In this document: piece after piece, positions 1 to 8,842 of the stretch
Layout of the letters: each line of letters starts with the position of its first letter
Position numbering within the stretch: the first letter of the stretch is position 1
Assembly (NCBI GenBank): GCA_910586855.1
Contig: CAJUJH010000001.1
Location: 310,001 to 374,000 of the forward strand
DNA: 64,000 bases
Direction: 5' to 3'
From: Candidatus Gastranaerophilales bacterium
GTDB taxonomy: Bacteria; Cyanobacteriota; Vampirovibrionia; Gastranaerophilales; Gastranaerophilaceae
The notes under the pieces: model-generated
What the model saw: the letters and a program-made list of their open reading frames with translations, nothing else
Databases searched by the model: none
What the model was told of the DNA's origin: nothing
Program-made: the position numbers and the translations under genes

Positions 1-213
1 AAAGCATATTGTTGCGTTATCCAGATAATAGCTTCCTTTCCATTCATTTTGTTTTAGAGCTTGCTCAAGATATTTTACATCTTTCTTTTTATTAAGATGA
101 TAAATATTTACCTGTTGTACTTTATCGTCTTTTGATAAAATATTTGCTTTTGCTGCAAAACGTTTTTGGAAGGCAGTATTATTAAACTGGGATGTATTGT
201 TTATAATTTTCAT
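1..213 (-). CDS. Hypothetical protein, 3' end cut by window edge
   Basis: The reverse strand is open from an ATG at 213-211 to the window edge, giving 71 residues with no stop. The start reads MKIINNTSQFNNTAFQKRF and the later part is a charged helix-like stretch (NKKDVKYLEQALKQNEWKG). The Asn-rich opening with Phe at residue 15 resembles the tagged N-termini found on several proteins of this window, although the usual Gly is replaced. It may be the start of a tagged GNAT-like protein such as those at 37.1 and 41.5 kb, but too little is present to assign a family. Confidence 0.55.
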   Translation of the reverse strand, partial: MKIINNTSQFNNTAFQKRFAAKANILSKDDKVQQVNIYHLNKKKDVKYLEQALKQNEWKGSYYLDNATICF

Positions 214-487
214 ATTTAAACTAAACCCGGAGAAAAAATATTTTTACTGAAATTATATTTATTGTTAAGTTTTGTAAAAACAATATAATAACCTAAAAGT
301 CTCATCCAGCAAGTGTATTCACAAAATACTTCATTTTTTGTAAAAAATAAGTATATATTTTGTACATATACTAGCAAAAAAAATAAATTTCATGTTTTAT
401 ATGTAAAAGTGAAAAAATCAAACGGTCAAAAAGATTTTTCACATACTAATAAAATAACTCCAAAATAAACACGATTGGGAGAAAAGC
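214..487. promoter_or_regulatory. Divergent intergenic promoter region
   Basis: A very AT-rich 274-base gap lies between two divergently read genes and so must carry both promoters. A possible -10 for the rightward gene is the AT-rich stretch near 450-462. No hairpin or repeat stands out. Confidence 0.3.
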
Positions 488-793
488 ATGTCAAACAACA
501 TTAACAATTTAGGTTTTAATGCCGTAAATTTTAATGGCAAAAGCAAAGTTGAAAAAGAAGCTCCAAAATGCGAGTGTCCTGAATGTAAACAAACAGAAGG
601 CTCAGCTATGGAAGCTTTAGAAAGCGCCGGGCGCGCACAGCTTGCTTTTAAAGGTGCATATGAATTTGATGCAAAAAAAGTTGAAGCAGATGTTATGGAA
701 TTTCAAAAACTTGCAGCTGATGCTGCTGATAATGCTTTGGACATTGCATTTAAAGGCTTAAATGATTATGCACTTTCAACTTATGGCGAATGA
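488..793 (+). CDS. Small tagged protein with Cys-x-Cys-x-x-Cys cluster
   Basis: A 101-residue protein of unknown function, with ATG preceded by GGGAGAA at good spacing. The N-terminus carries the lineage tag (NNLGFNAVNFNGK, Phe15-Gly17). A Cys cluster follows (KCECPEC, about residues 27-33) that could bind a metal. Two further Phe-Lys-Gly triplets occur in the helical body (QLAFKGAYEF and DIAFKGLND), so the motif is not confined to the N-terminus here. There is no signal peptide or membrane segment. It stands alone upstream of a radical SAM gene; a functional link is possible but unsupported. Confidence 0.7.
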   Translation: MSNNINNLGFNAVNFNGKSKVEKEAPKCECPECKQTEGSAMEALESAGRAQLAFKGAYEFDAKKVEADVMEFQKLAADAADNALDIAFKGLNDYALSTYGE

Positions 794-975
794 AATTTAA
801 ACGGTTAAGTAAAACCTAATTCTAAAATAAGCATAACAACTTTTTACTTAAAAATTATTGTTTTAAGGTTATTTTTATCTCTTTGAATTTTAAATAATAT
901 ACTTGATTTAACATTTTTCTTGTGCCAGAATATTGAAATAAACTACACTATTTATTGAGTTTTAAGAGGTTTCTT

Positions 976-1635
976 TTGATATCAGGTTCAAAAAATTTAG
1001 ATTCAAGTAAAAAAATAAATCTTGTCTATTTTTTATACGGGAAAACCTATATAAATATTACAAATGCCTGCACTAATTCCTGTGCTTTTTGTCTTCGAAA
1101 TGATAAAGACGACGTTAAAGGTGCTTATATGTGGCACAATAATGTAAAAGTTACAGCAGATGATGTTATAGCTCAAATTGAAGAAAAAAAGGCTGATATC
1201 AAAGATGAAATCGTATTTTGCGGTTATGGCGAGCCTCTTGTTAAATATAATGAAGTTATTGAAATTGCAAAATATATAAGAGAAGCTATGCCTGATATTA
1301 AAATTAGAATCAATACAAACGGGCATGGTAATTATTTGGCTAAAAGAAATATTGTGCCTGAATTAGCACCTTTGATTGATTCAATTTCAATTAGCTTAAA
1401 TGCTCAGAGTGAAGAAACTTATAATAAAATTTCAAAGCCGTCATTCGATGGCGCGTACCAGGCTATGCTTGATTTTGCAAGACTTTGTGTTGAAGAAAAA
1501 ATTGATACAACATTATCTGTAGTATCAGGCTTTAAACCTGAAGAATTTCCTGTTGATGTCAAACTGTGCGAAGATATTGCGCTAAATATGGGTGCAAAAT
1601 TCAGAGCAAGAGAATGGATACAAAACGGATATTAA
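976..1635 (+). CDS. TatD-linked radical SAM protein
   Basis: Radical SAM enzyme with the cluster motif CTNSCAFC (C-x3-C-x2-C) right after the first strand (YGKTYINITNAC). FCGYGEP, RINTNG and SISLNA match the strands of the TatD-family-nuclease-associated radical SAM group (TIGR04038 type), including the ending KFRAREWI. Substrate is unknown for this family; the TatD partner is not in the window. The open frame extends to a TTG at 955, but AAGAGG at 964-969 sits six bases before a TTG at 976, so the later start is preferred (219 residues). The gene stands between a small Cys-containing protein and an acyl-CoA synthetase. Confidence 0.85.
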   Translation: MISGSKNLDSSKKINLVYFLYGKTYINITNACTNSCAFCLRNDKDDVKGAYMWHNNVKVTADDVIAQIEEKKADIKDEIVFCGYGEPLVKYNEVIEIAKYIREAMPDIKIRINTNGHGNYLAKRNIVPELAPLIDSISISLNAQSEETYNKISKPSFDGAYQAMLDFARLCVEEKIDTTLSVVSGFKPEEFPVDVKLCEDIALNMGAKFRAREWIQNGY

Positions 1636-1709
1636 AAATGGGTTCAAAACAAAAAATTGAACCCATAAATTTTTATAAAAAACTGTAAATTAAAAAGAAA
1701 GGTCTAAAA

Positions 1710-3875
1710 ATGAACGTATTGGACAAAATTATGAAACCAAAATCAGTTGCCGTAATTGGTGCTTCAACAAAGCCTAAAACAATCGGCTCTGAAATTATGC
1801 AAAGATTAAGAGATTATAAATTTAACGGCAACATTTATCCGGTAAACCCTAAAGGCGGTATGATTGAAGGGTTTCAGGCTTATACTTCAATTTTAGAAGT
1901 GCCCGGAGAGGTTGATTTAGCAGTTATTGTTGTAAATTCAAAATTTGTCCTTCAAACAATTGATGATTGCAACAAAAAAGGCATTAAAGGCTTGTGTATC
2001 ATAACCGCCGGCTTTAAAGAAACAGGTAAGGAAGGCGCAGAGCTTGAAAAACAATTGCTTGAAAAAGTTAAAGAATATGGTATGAGATGCGTTGGTCCAA
2101 ACTGCCTTGGTGTGTTAAATACAAATCCAAATGTTATGATGGATGCAACATTTGCAGAATCTCTTCCTGTGCAGGGGGATATCGGTTTTGTTTCTCAATC
2201 AGGTGCTCTTGGCGGCGGTATTTTGAATATCTTAAAAGATTTAAACCTTGGCTTCGCACAATTTGTATCAATCGGTAACCAAGCAGACGTTAACGCTGAA
2301 ACAATGCTTGAATACTGGGAAAATGACGACGATGTTAAACAAATTTTATTATATATGGAGTCAATCCAAAATCCTGCTAACTTTAGAAAATTAGCAACTC
2401 GCATCACAAAGAAAAAACCGATTTTAGCACTTAAAGCTGGTCGCTCAGCCGCTGGTGCTTCTGCTGCAAGCTCTCATACAGGTTCATTGGCTGGTGCGGA
2501 TAAAGCAGCTGCAGCACTTTTAAAACAATCAGGCGTTATCCGTGAATTTTCTTTGAAAAACCTTTTTGCAAATGCTAAAGCATTCTCGAATTGTCCTATT
2601 CCAAAAGGAAATCGTGTTGCAATTATTACAAATTCAGGTGGTCCCGGTATTATGGCAACAGATGCAATCTGTGAAAATGGTATGCAAATGGCAAAAATTA
2701 CAGATGCTACAAAAGAAAAACTGAAAAGTTTTCTACCAGCAGCTGCTTCTGTTAAAAACCCTGTGGATATGATAGCATCAGCTCCTATTGAACACTATAT
2801 TCAAACACTTGAAACAGTTATTGCCGATGAAAACGTTGATATGATAATGGTTATCTACCTTCCATTCCTTGGCTTAAAGGATATTGATGTTGCTAAAGCT
2901 TTGATGGAAATTAAGGCTAAAAACCCGCAAAAACCGATTGTTAGCGTATTTATGACAACAAGCAACTTCTTCACTGAAATTTCAAATATGGAAGTAAATA
3001 TGCCATTTTATATGTACGCTGAAGAAGCTGCAGAAGCATTCTTGAGACTTGATGAACAAAGACAATGGATGGAAAAGCCAATGGGTAAAGTTCCTTGCTA
3101 TGATGTTGATAGAGCTAAAGTTGAAGCTATTATCAAATCTTCTATCGCAGAGGGTAGGGATCAATTAACAACTCTTGAATCAATTGATGTTCTTCAAGCA
3201 TATGGTATTCGTGCTTGCAAATACGGTTTAGCTGTTAACGAAGATGAGGCAGCAACAGTTGCAAATAATATTGGCTATCCTGTTGTTATGAAAATGACTT
3301 CAAAAACTACATCCCACAAAACAGATGTTGGCGGTGTTATTGTTAATATTCAATCAGAAGAACAATTGCGCGCTGAATACAAGGGCTTAATCTCAAGACT
3401 TGAAGCTAAAGGCTTATTAGAAGGGCTTGAAGGCGTTATTATTCAGGAAATGGTAAAAGGTTCAAGAGAAATGGTTTGCGGCATTGCAACAGACCCTCAA
3501 TATGGTCCTATGATGATGTTTGGCTTAGGCGGTGTATTTGTTGAAGTAATGAAGGATGTAACCTTCAGAATTGCACCTTTAACGGATAATGATGCAATTG
3601 ATATGATTAAATCAGTTAAGGCATACAAGCTTCTTGAAGGAGCAAGAGGCACAACTCCTGCCCAAATTGACCAAATACAAGAAACCTTGTTAAGACTGTC
3701 TCAATTGGTTTCTGATTTTAAATTTATTGATGAATTGGATATCAACCCGCTTCTTATTAGCGAAAAAACCGGCGAAGGCATTGCAGTAGACGGCAGAATC
3801 AAGGTAAGAATCAACGAAGCAAAAGAAGCCTTGGGTTGTTCTTGCGGATGCGGCTGTTCATCATGCGGCTGCTAA
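1710..3875 (+). CDS. ADP-forming acetate/acyl-CoA ligase, fused alpha-beta, Cys-rich tail
   Basis: A 721-residue fused ADP-forming acyl-CoA synthetase, which interconverts acyl-CoA + ADP + Pi with acid + ATP + CoA and so makes ATP in fermentation. Domain order: CoA-binding Rossmann domain (VAVIGAS, residues ~13-130), succinyl-CoA-ligase-like domains with the phosphohistidine loop SSHTGSLAG near residue 255, then an ATP-grasp domain (VVMKMTSKTTSHKTDVGGV; GLGGVFVE; ELDINPLL). The ATG has AAGAAAGG upstream. Odd feature: the last twelve residues contain six Cys alternating with Gly/Ser, a tail not expected in this family. An intrinsic terminator follows at 3951-3983, so it is probably monocistronic. 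Confidence 0.92.
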   Translation: MNVLDKIMKPKSVAVIGASTKPKTIGSEIMQRLRDYKFNGNIYPVNPKGGMIEGFQAYTSILEVPGEVDLAVIVVNSKFVLQTIDDCNKKGIKGLCIITAGFKETGKEGAELEKQLLEKVKEYGMRCVGPNCLGVLNTNPNVMMDATFAESLPVQGDIGFVSQSGALGGGILNILKDLNLGFAQFVSIGNQADVNAETMLEYWENDDDVKQILLYMESIQNPANFRKLATRITKKKPILALKAGRSAAGASAASSHTGSLAGADKAAAALLKQSGVIREFSLKNLFANAKAFSNCPIPKGNRVAIITNSGGPGIMATDAICENGMQMAKITDATKEKLKSFLPAAASVKNPVDMIASAPIEHYIQTLETVIADENVDMIMVIYLPFLGLKDIDVAKALMEIKAKNPQKPIVSVFMTTSNFFTEISNMEVNMPFYMYAEEAAEAFLRLDEQRQWMEKPMGKVPCYDVDRAKVEAIIKSSIAEGRDQLTTLESIDVLQAYGIRACKYGLAVNEDEAATVANNIGYPVVMKMTSKTTSHKTDVGGVIVNIQSEEQLRAEYKGLISRLEAKGLLEGLEGVIIQEMVKGSREMVCGIATDPQYGPMMMFGLGGVFVEVMKDVTFRIAPLTDNDAIDMIKSVKAYKLLEGARGTTPAQIDQIQETLLRLSQLVSDFKFIDELDINPLLISEKTGEGIAVDGRIKVRINEAKEALGCSCGCGCSSCGC

Positions 3876-3950
3876 ATGTCTTAAAGCCTTTTTTAGTAAA
3901 GGTTTTAGATAAATAGATTATATGTCATAATTGGCATAATATTTAATTTT

Positions 3951-3983
3951 AAAGCGCCTCCTGAATTTTTGGGAGGTGCTTTT
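3951..3983 (+). terminator. Intrinsic terminator after the acyl-CoA ligase
   Basis: GCGCCTCC and GGGAGGTGC form a GC-rich stem around a short T-rich loop, followed by TTTTG. It lies 75 bases downstream of the ligase stop. Confidence 0.75.
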
Positions 3984-4363
3984 GTATTTAAACTTATATT
4001 ATTACTAGGTTTTAACTAAATAATGTTATATGCCTAATTTTACATAAAACAGCTTTAAGCTGATATATGCTACATAACTAAATTATAAAAGAAAGTATTA
4101 CAAAAAATAAAAAACCGTTTTTACAAGGCGCAGCCTATAATCTTTAAGATTGTTTTATTCATTAAAAATAAAAAAAAGATATAAAACTTAACATTGTATA
4201 TAAAGTTTCAAAACTTTTTTAAAACCTGAAAAACCAATGGAATTAGTATTTAAAACCTGTTTTAAATTTATAAATATATTCTATTGTACTAATTCTTATG
4301 GCTTATATTTTAATTAGTTTTGTGATATAAATTGTATATGAATTATTATGGAGGCATTTTAAT
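3984..4363. other. AT-rich intergenic gap
   Basis: About 380 bases without a supportable gene, consisting of runs of A and T with only weak self-complementarity (for example AATCTTTAAGATT near 4140). It presumably carries the promoter of the branching enzyme. GGAGG at 4351-4355 is that gene's ribosome site. Confidence 0.4.
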
Positions 4364-6094
4364 ATGGGCAAAACAGTAGGGCAATTCGTGTTTATGCTGC
4401 ATTCTCATCTTCCTTATTACAGAATGGCTGGCATGTGGCCTTTTGGGGAAGAAAATTTATACGAATGTATGGCAGAAACTTATGTTCCTTTATTGAATAT
4501 GATTTCAGAATTATATGATGAGGGGATTAAAGCAAAGCTTACAATAGGTATTACCCCGATTTTAGCGGAACAATTAAATGATGAACATTTAAAACAAGGC
4601 TTTATTGACTATCTTGATTCAAGAATTAAAGCTGTTTCAGGTGATTTGGAAAGATATCCTGACCCCGAAGTTGCCCACTCGCAGCATTTAAAATATCTTG
4701 CAAAATATTATTATGACTGGTTTAACCATATTAAAGATTTGTTTATTAATAAATTCAACAAAGATTTAATTGCAGGGTTTAAAAAATATCAAGACCTTGA
4801 ATGCATTGAAATTACAACATCAGGTGCCACACATGGTTTCTCACCGCTTCTTGCAACTGATACTAACCTGAATGCCCAGTTTAAAGTAGGTTCAGACACA
4901 ACAAAGAAATTCTTTGGCAAAAAAGCAAAAGGCTGCTGGCTGCCTGAATGTGCATACAGACAAGGGTATGAATTTACAGGAAAAGACGGCAAGAAAAAAT
5001 GGCGTCCTGCTGTTGAAGTAACCCTCCAAAATAATGATATAGAATATTTCTTCACCGAATCTCATGTTATTGAAGGCGGAAATTCTATTGGAAACAGAAG
5101 AAGAATCGGGGTTTACGGAAATATTGAGTACATTCCTCTTCCAAAGCGTGAAGCTACAGGCTATGATACATACAGTGCCTACTGGCTTCCTGATGCGCAG
5201 GTTGCTGTAATGGGCAGAAATGACAGAGCCGGTTTCCAAGTTTGGTCTGCAGCAGATGGATACCCCGGAGATGGCGTATATCGTGAATTTCACAGGAAAG
5301 ACCCAAATTCGGGTATGCACTATTGGAGAATAACTTCATCTACTACGGATTTAGGGGATAAAATGCTCTATGACCCTGTTCTTGCTATGAGTCAGGTAAA
5401 TTCAAACTCCGACCACTATACAACTCTTATTTATCATCTTTTGAATGATTATAGAATCACTCATTACGATAAAGAAGGACTTTGTATGGTATCATTTGAT
5501 ACGGAATTATACGGTCACTGGTGGTTTGAAGGGGTTGAATTTATTAAACAGGTTATTAAAAAACTGGCTACCCATCTTCCCGAAGTCGAAAGAATGACCG
5601 CAGGCGAGTATCTGAAGGCTCATCCGCCGGTTGATGCTATCCAAATTCCTGAATCAAGCTGGGGTCAGGGCGGACACTTCTGGGTATGGCAAAATCACCT
5701 TACAGAGTGGATGTGGCCAATTATTCATTCTTGCGAAAAAAGAATTATCAATATTGTATCAAAATACGAAAAACAGCCTGATGATAAACTGCTTCTAAGA
5801 GCACTGAATCAGATGGCAAGGGAAAATCTGCTTCTTCAAAGTTCAGATTGGCCGTTCTTAATTACAACCTGGCAGGCTAAAGACTATGCTACAGACAGGT
5901 TTAGAGAACATGTTGAGCGTTTTGAGAAAATTGCGGATATGATAGAAAGCGGCAGTATAGATGAAGCAGCATTAAACGAGATTGAGTCAATTGATAATTG
6001 CTTTGCAGAGATTGATTACCGCGTTTATCTTCCTATTGAAGAGGGTGTAATACCGCAGCAAGAGGCAAAACTTGCTCCTCTATATAAGGATTAA
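4364..6094 (+). CDS. GH57 1,4-alpha-glucan branching enzyme
   Basis: A 576-residue glycoside hydrolase family 57 protein of the branching-enzyme type, which introduces alpha-1,6 branches into glycogen-like polymer in the cytoplasm. Visible motifs are the metal/substrate His segment HSHLPYYR near the N-terminus, the nucleophile segment CWLPECAYR (catalytic Glu, about residue 191), and the acid segment SFDTELYGHWWFEG (Asp, about residue 383). A helical C-terminal DUF1957-like region follows (WGQGGHFWVWQN). Length is normal for the group. ATG follows GGAGG with nine-base spacing. Single gene with its own terminator. GH57 rather than GH13 branching enzymes are common in cyanobacteria and thermophiles. 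Confidence 0.9.
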   Translation: MGKTVGQFVFMLHSHLPYYRMAGMWPFGEENLYECMAETYVPLLNMISELYDEGIKAKLTIGITPILAEQLNDEHLKQGFIDYLDSRIKAVSGDLERYPDPEVAHSQHLKYLAKYYYDWFNHIKDLFINKFNKDLIAGFKKYQDLECIEITTSGATHGFSPLLATDTNLNAQFKVGSDTTKKFFGKKAKGCWLPECAYRQGYEFTGKDGKKKWRPAVEVTLQNNDIEYFFTESHVIEGGNSIGNRRRIGVYGNIEYIPLPKREATGYDTYSAYWLPDAQVAVMGRNDRAGFQVWSAADGYPGDGVYREFHRKDPNSGMHYWRITSSTTDLGDKMLYDPVLAMSQVNSNSDHYTTLIYHLLNDYRITHYDKEGLCMVSFDTELYGHWWFEGVEFIKQVIKKLATHLPEVERMTAGEYLKAHPPVDAIQIPESSWGQGGHFWVWQNHLTEWMWPIIHSCEKRIINIVSKYEKQPDDKLLLRALNQMARENLLLQSSDWPFLITTWQAKDYATDRFREHVERFEKIADMIESGSIDEAALNEIESIDNCFAEIDYRVYLPIEEGVIPQQEAKLAPLYKD

Positions 6095-6136
6095 ATCATT
6101 TGCAAGAAAATATTTTACATAAAATATAAAAACTTC

Positions 6137-6169
6137 AAAACTCCCTGGTTGTTTAATCAGGGAGTTTTT
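6137..6169 (+). terminator. Intrinsic terminator after branching enzyme
   Basis: AAACTCCCTG pairs with CAGGGAGTTT, followed by a T run. Confidence 0.85.
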
Positions 6170-6218
6170 CGCATTTGCGTCTTATTTGTTTTGGTGCTTT
6201 CCATTTATCTTCTAAAAT

Positions 6219-6344
6219 CTACATTAATATCTTATCTGCATATATGCCGTTGTTCATAATAGCATCTCTCAAAACACCTTCACGTTTAAAACCTGCTTTT
6301 AAGTATGTTTTCTCTGAATGTATTTTGTATCCGTTTTTAAAATT
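6219..6344 (-). pseudogene. Remnant of a GNAT acetyltransferase (C-terminus only)
   Basis: Read on the reverse strand, this stretch encodes YKIHSEKTYLKAGFKREGV continuing to IYADKILM and a TAG stop. That is the typical end of RimJ/RimL-type GNAT acetyltransferases (..KAGFKREG.. then ..G.Y.D.ILM). Upstream, in frame, a TGA appears after only about forty residues and there is no start codon or domain core. It is a decayed or truncated gene, lying between the terminator of the branching enzyme and the amidohydrolase. Confidence 0.65.
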
Positions 6345-6360
6345 TCAGTTTGTAAATTTT

Positions 6361-7122
6361 CTATATGCCAAATAATTTTGCGGCATTATCGTGAAATATC
6401 TTATCTTTAATTTCTTCGCAATTATCAGGGTAGTTTCTTTCAATAAAGGAAGCTAGTCTATCAACTGACAAATTATATGCCTCTTGTGGCATATAACCGC
6501 TTTCTGTATGTTCTCCAAAACATCCAAGAGGTGTATCTGTAGCGAATAAAATTTTATCAAGCGCATTGTATTTTAATGCCGTATCAATGACTTTTTTAAC
6601 AGAAGGCTTTTCATAAGATGGGAGACCGTTTTCCCAATCTACCCAGCTTAAATCAACATATATATCAGCATCATTGTTTTGAAGCGCTCTTTCAAAAACA
6701 GATATTGCCCTGTTATGACAATCAGCGCCTCCTGCACCCATATGGGCTAAAATTACAGGAACATCGGGAAATCTTTTTGCAAGGTTATAGATTGATTCAA
6801 CCCCTGAAACTCCTTCACCTTCTGAATGGAACATGCAAGGAAGATTGTTTTTTCTTGCAAATTCCATATAAGGGTCACATCTATAATCATCAGCATACAT
6901 ATTCATAGCTTCAGGATGTAGTTTTAAACCCGTGAATTTTTCCGGATATGTATCAAATAGTCTTTGAATATCGCTTATATCACCGTTTGTTTTATCTGGT
7001 CTGCATACAGCAAGAAGAGCATAAAAATCATCATCTCCAAAAATTTTTAAAGCGTTCTCATTTCCTTCATACTCGCCAGCGTAATAATCGTCTGCCATTG
7101 TATCTATATCTGAGACTATCAT
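6361..7122 (-). CDS. Amidohydrolase, main part (frame-separated from its N-terminus)
   Basis: A 253-residue TIM-barrel amidohydrolase of the amidohydrolase_2 type. Visible are FTGLKLHPEA, the metal-site His segments MFHSEGE and ILAHMGAG, and the late Asp segment LFATDTPLG. The first metal motif (D-P-H-V-H) lies in the upstream frame (7119-7313). The two frames overlap by ATGA, and the protein reads smoothly (..LTK then MIVSDIDT..) if one A is added to the AAAA run at the junction. Either a real frameshift mutation, a slippery or phase-variable site, a sequence error, or a translationally coupled pair. Substrate unknown. Confidence 0.75.
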   Translation of the reverse strand: MIVSDIDTMADDYYAGEYEGNENALKIFGDDDFYALLAVCRPDKTNGDISDIQRLFDTYPEKFTGLKLHPEAMNMYADDYRCDPYMEFARKNNLPCMFHSEGEGVSGVESIYNLAKRFPDVPVILAHMGAGGADCHNRAISVFERALQNNDADIYVDLSWVDWENGLPSYEKPSVKKVIDTALKYNALDKILFATDTPLGCFGEHTESGYMPQEAYNLSVDRLASFIERNYPDNCEEIKDKIFHDNAAKLFGI

Positions 7123-7313
7123 TTTGTCAATTCCGCCTGTACTTGTAAAGTATCACATTCAGGCTCCCTATTCAGGCTGTTAAGTGTTTTGAAGCTATCC
7201 GTAAAGTCCTTACCGTAATAATGACCTGGTGTTCCTTCATGATACCAGTGTCCAGCGTGCACATGCGGGTCAATTATTCCTTTAAATGACAAATTATTTA
7301 TAATATTAAACAT
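7119..7313 (-). CDS. Amidohydrolase N-terminal part with tag
   Basis: A 64-residue frame carrying the first strand and metal-binding motif of an amidohydrolase (IIDPHVHAGHW). It is directly preceded by the lineage tag NNLSFKG (Phe10-Gly12). It stops at TGA overlapping the ATG of the following frame. It cannot be a complete enzyme; together with 6361-7122 it makes a normal-length amidohydrolase of about 316 residues. Confidence 0.7.
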   Translation of the reverse strand: MFNIINNLSFKGIIDPHVHAGHWYHEGTPGHYYGKDFTDSFKTLNSLNREPECDTLQVQAELTK

Positions 7314-7341
7314 TTTTAAATCCTTTTTTTATTTAAAACAC

Positions 7342-7380
7342 AAAAAAATTCCCTCTTGCTAATTTTCAAAAGGGAATTTT
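7342..7380 (-). terminator. Intrinsic terminator after upp
   Basis: On the reverse strand AAAATTCCCT pairs with AGGGAATTT and is followed by seven T. It lies 16 bases after the upp stop. Confidence 0.8.
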
Positions 7381-7395
7381 AAAATTTTTTATAAT

Positions 7396-8049
7396 TTAAT
7401 AAACTGTGTTAAAAATTCTATCGCCCGCATCACCAAGCCCAGGCACGATATATCCTTTTTCATTTAATTTTTCATCAATTTTTGAAGTAACAATTTTTAA
7501 ATTAGAATAAGCCTTGGTCAGCCTGTTTATTCCTTCGGGTGCTGAAATTAAGCTTATAAATACCATATTTTCTTCAGGAATCCCTTGTTTTACAAAATTG
7601 TGAACCGCATCATACCCTGAATTTCCGGTTGCAAGCATTGGGTCTAGAATAAACACAAAGGTTTTTATCGGGTCTTTTAATTTACCCTTCATTTTATTGT
7701 AATACCAAATAGGTTCTAAAGTCTCTTCATTTCTGTACATTCCAAGATGGTGAATATGGCAGAACGGTAAAAGCTCCTGTGCGGCATCTGAAAATACAAG
7801 TCCTGCACGTAAAATTGGTGAAACTATAATTTCAATATCAGGATTAATAACCGGACTATTGGTGTCACAAATGGGTGTAGATACTGGTGCATCAATGGTT
7901 GGAAGAAATTTTGTGCCCTCAAAAAACAGTGCGTAAGAAATTCTTTTAAGTGCGTGATTAAATTTTTCAGTGTCTGAATTTTTATCTCTTAAAACAGATA
8001 AATTGTGTGCTACAAGCGGATGATTAACCACATATACATTTTTATTCAT
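7396..8049 (-). CDS. upp: Uracil phosphoribosyltransferase
   Basis: A 217-residue pyrimidine salvage enzyme making UMP from uracil and PRPP. The PRPP loop LDPMLATGNS is near residues 135-144 and the uracil-binding end GLGDAGDR near 205-212; VSPILRAGLVF is also typical. Length matches the family (about 208-215). Single gene read toward the amidohydrolase, separated from it by a terminator. Confidence 0.95.
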   Translation of the reverse strand: MNKNVYVVNHPLVAHNLSVLRDKNSDTEKFNHALKRISYALFFEGTKFLPTIDAPVSTPICDTNSPVINPDIEIIVSPILRAGLVFSDAAQELLPFCHIHHLGMYRNEETLEPIWYYNKMKGKLKDPIKTFVFILDPMLATGNSGYDAVHNFVKQGIPEENMVFISLISAPEGINRLTKAYSNLKIVTSKIDEKLNEKGYIVPGLGDAGDRIFNTVY

Positions 8050-8155
8050 AACTTTACCAGCCTTTTTTTGTACCCATTATAATTTAAACACACTAATCAT
8101 GTTAACAATAATTTTATTGTATTAAAATTTTGTAGTATAATTATTTTAAAGAAGT

Positions 8156-8812
8156 ATGAGGATATTGATGGTGTTTGACTTTAACTCTGATTTGGCACAA
8201 GAATACGGGATTTATAAAAATGAAGCTGCTTATGAGATAGCTGAATATGTAAGCTCTGTAAATATTTCAGCCGGTTTTCATGCAGGCGACCCTCTATCCA
8301 TAAAACAGGCACTTGAATTTGCTAAAATGAAAAACCTTGCAGTGGGTGCCCATATCGGCTATCCTGATATTTCAGGCTTCGGCTATAGAAATATGGACAT
8401 GAAAGAGGATGAAATTGAAGCTACGGTAATTTACCAGCTTGGTGCCATTTCAGCCTTTGCAAATACCTTAAATATAGATATAGAGCACGTTAGATGCCAT
8501 GGCGCAATGTATGAAAAATTGAATAATGACCCTGAATTTGCAAAACAAGTGGCAGCTGCTGTGAAAAAATTTAATCCGTGGCTTAATTTAATTGTTGGAA
8601 ACCCTGAAATTAAAGCTGAGGTTGAAAAAGAGGTTCAAATAAACTGTTCTTACGAGGTTTTATTTAATGAAAATATGTCAATAAGGCAATTAAGAGAAAT
8701 GCCTGTAAAACCTGATACTATTCATTTTACAACCCTTGAAAACGTAAAAAGGGCGTATGATGTAATAAAACCTTCTCCAATTAATTATAATAGGGTGAAA
8801 GAACAGATATAG
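8156..8812 (+). CDS. pxpA: LamB/YcsF-family 5-oxoprolinase subunit A-like protein
   Basis: YcsF/PxpA family, whose characterised members form part of ATP-dependent 5-oxoprolinase. Family marks: DFNSDLAQEYG, NISAGFHAGDP, VGAHIGYPDISGFGYR and VRCHGAMYEKL. At 218 residues it is shorter than typical members (about 250). The usual partners PxpB and PxpC are absent here, so the activity is uncertain. The first ATG (8156) has little ribosome site; GAGG at 8158-8161 would suit the in-frame ATG at 8168. It is followed after 30 bases by yvcK. Confidence 0.75.
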   Translation: MRILMVFDFNSDLAQEYGIYKNEAAYEIAEYVSSVNISAGFHAGDPLSIKQALEFAKMKNLAVGAHIGYPDISGFGYRNMDMKEDEIEATVIYQLGAISAFANTLNIDIEHVRCHGAMYEKLNNDPEFAKQVAAAVKKFNPWLNLIVGNPEIKAEVEKEVQINCSYEVLFNENMSIRQLREMPVKPDTIHFTTLENVKRAYDVIKPSPINYNRVKEQI

Positions 8813-8842
8813 GTTCAAATCGGAGGATTTTAAGCAATAATT

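Noticed and set aside
488..1635. Radical SAM RiPP cluster (Cys-rich small protein plus radical SAM enzyme)
   Set aside because: The enzyme matches the TatD-linked group, lacks an extended SPASM/twitch Cys region, and the small protein carries the general lineage tag. Distance and separate promoters give no support.
8811..8830. tRNA-like T-arm (GGTTCAAATC)
   Set aside because: No acceptor, anticodon or D-arm pairing surrounds it; it is the end of one gene and the ribosome site of the next. No tRNA or rRNA gene was found anywhere in the window.
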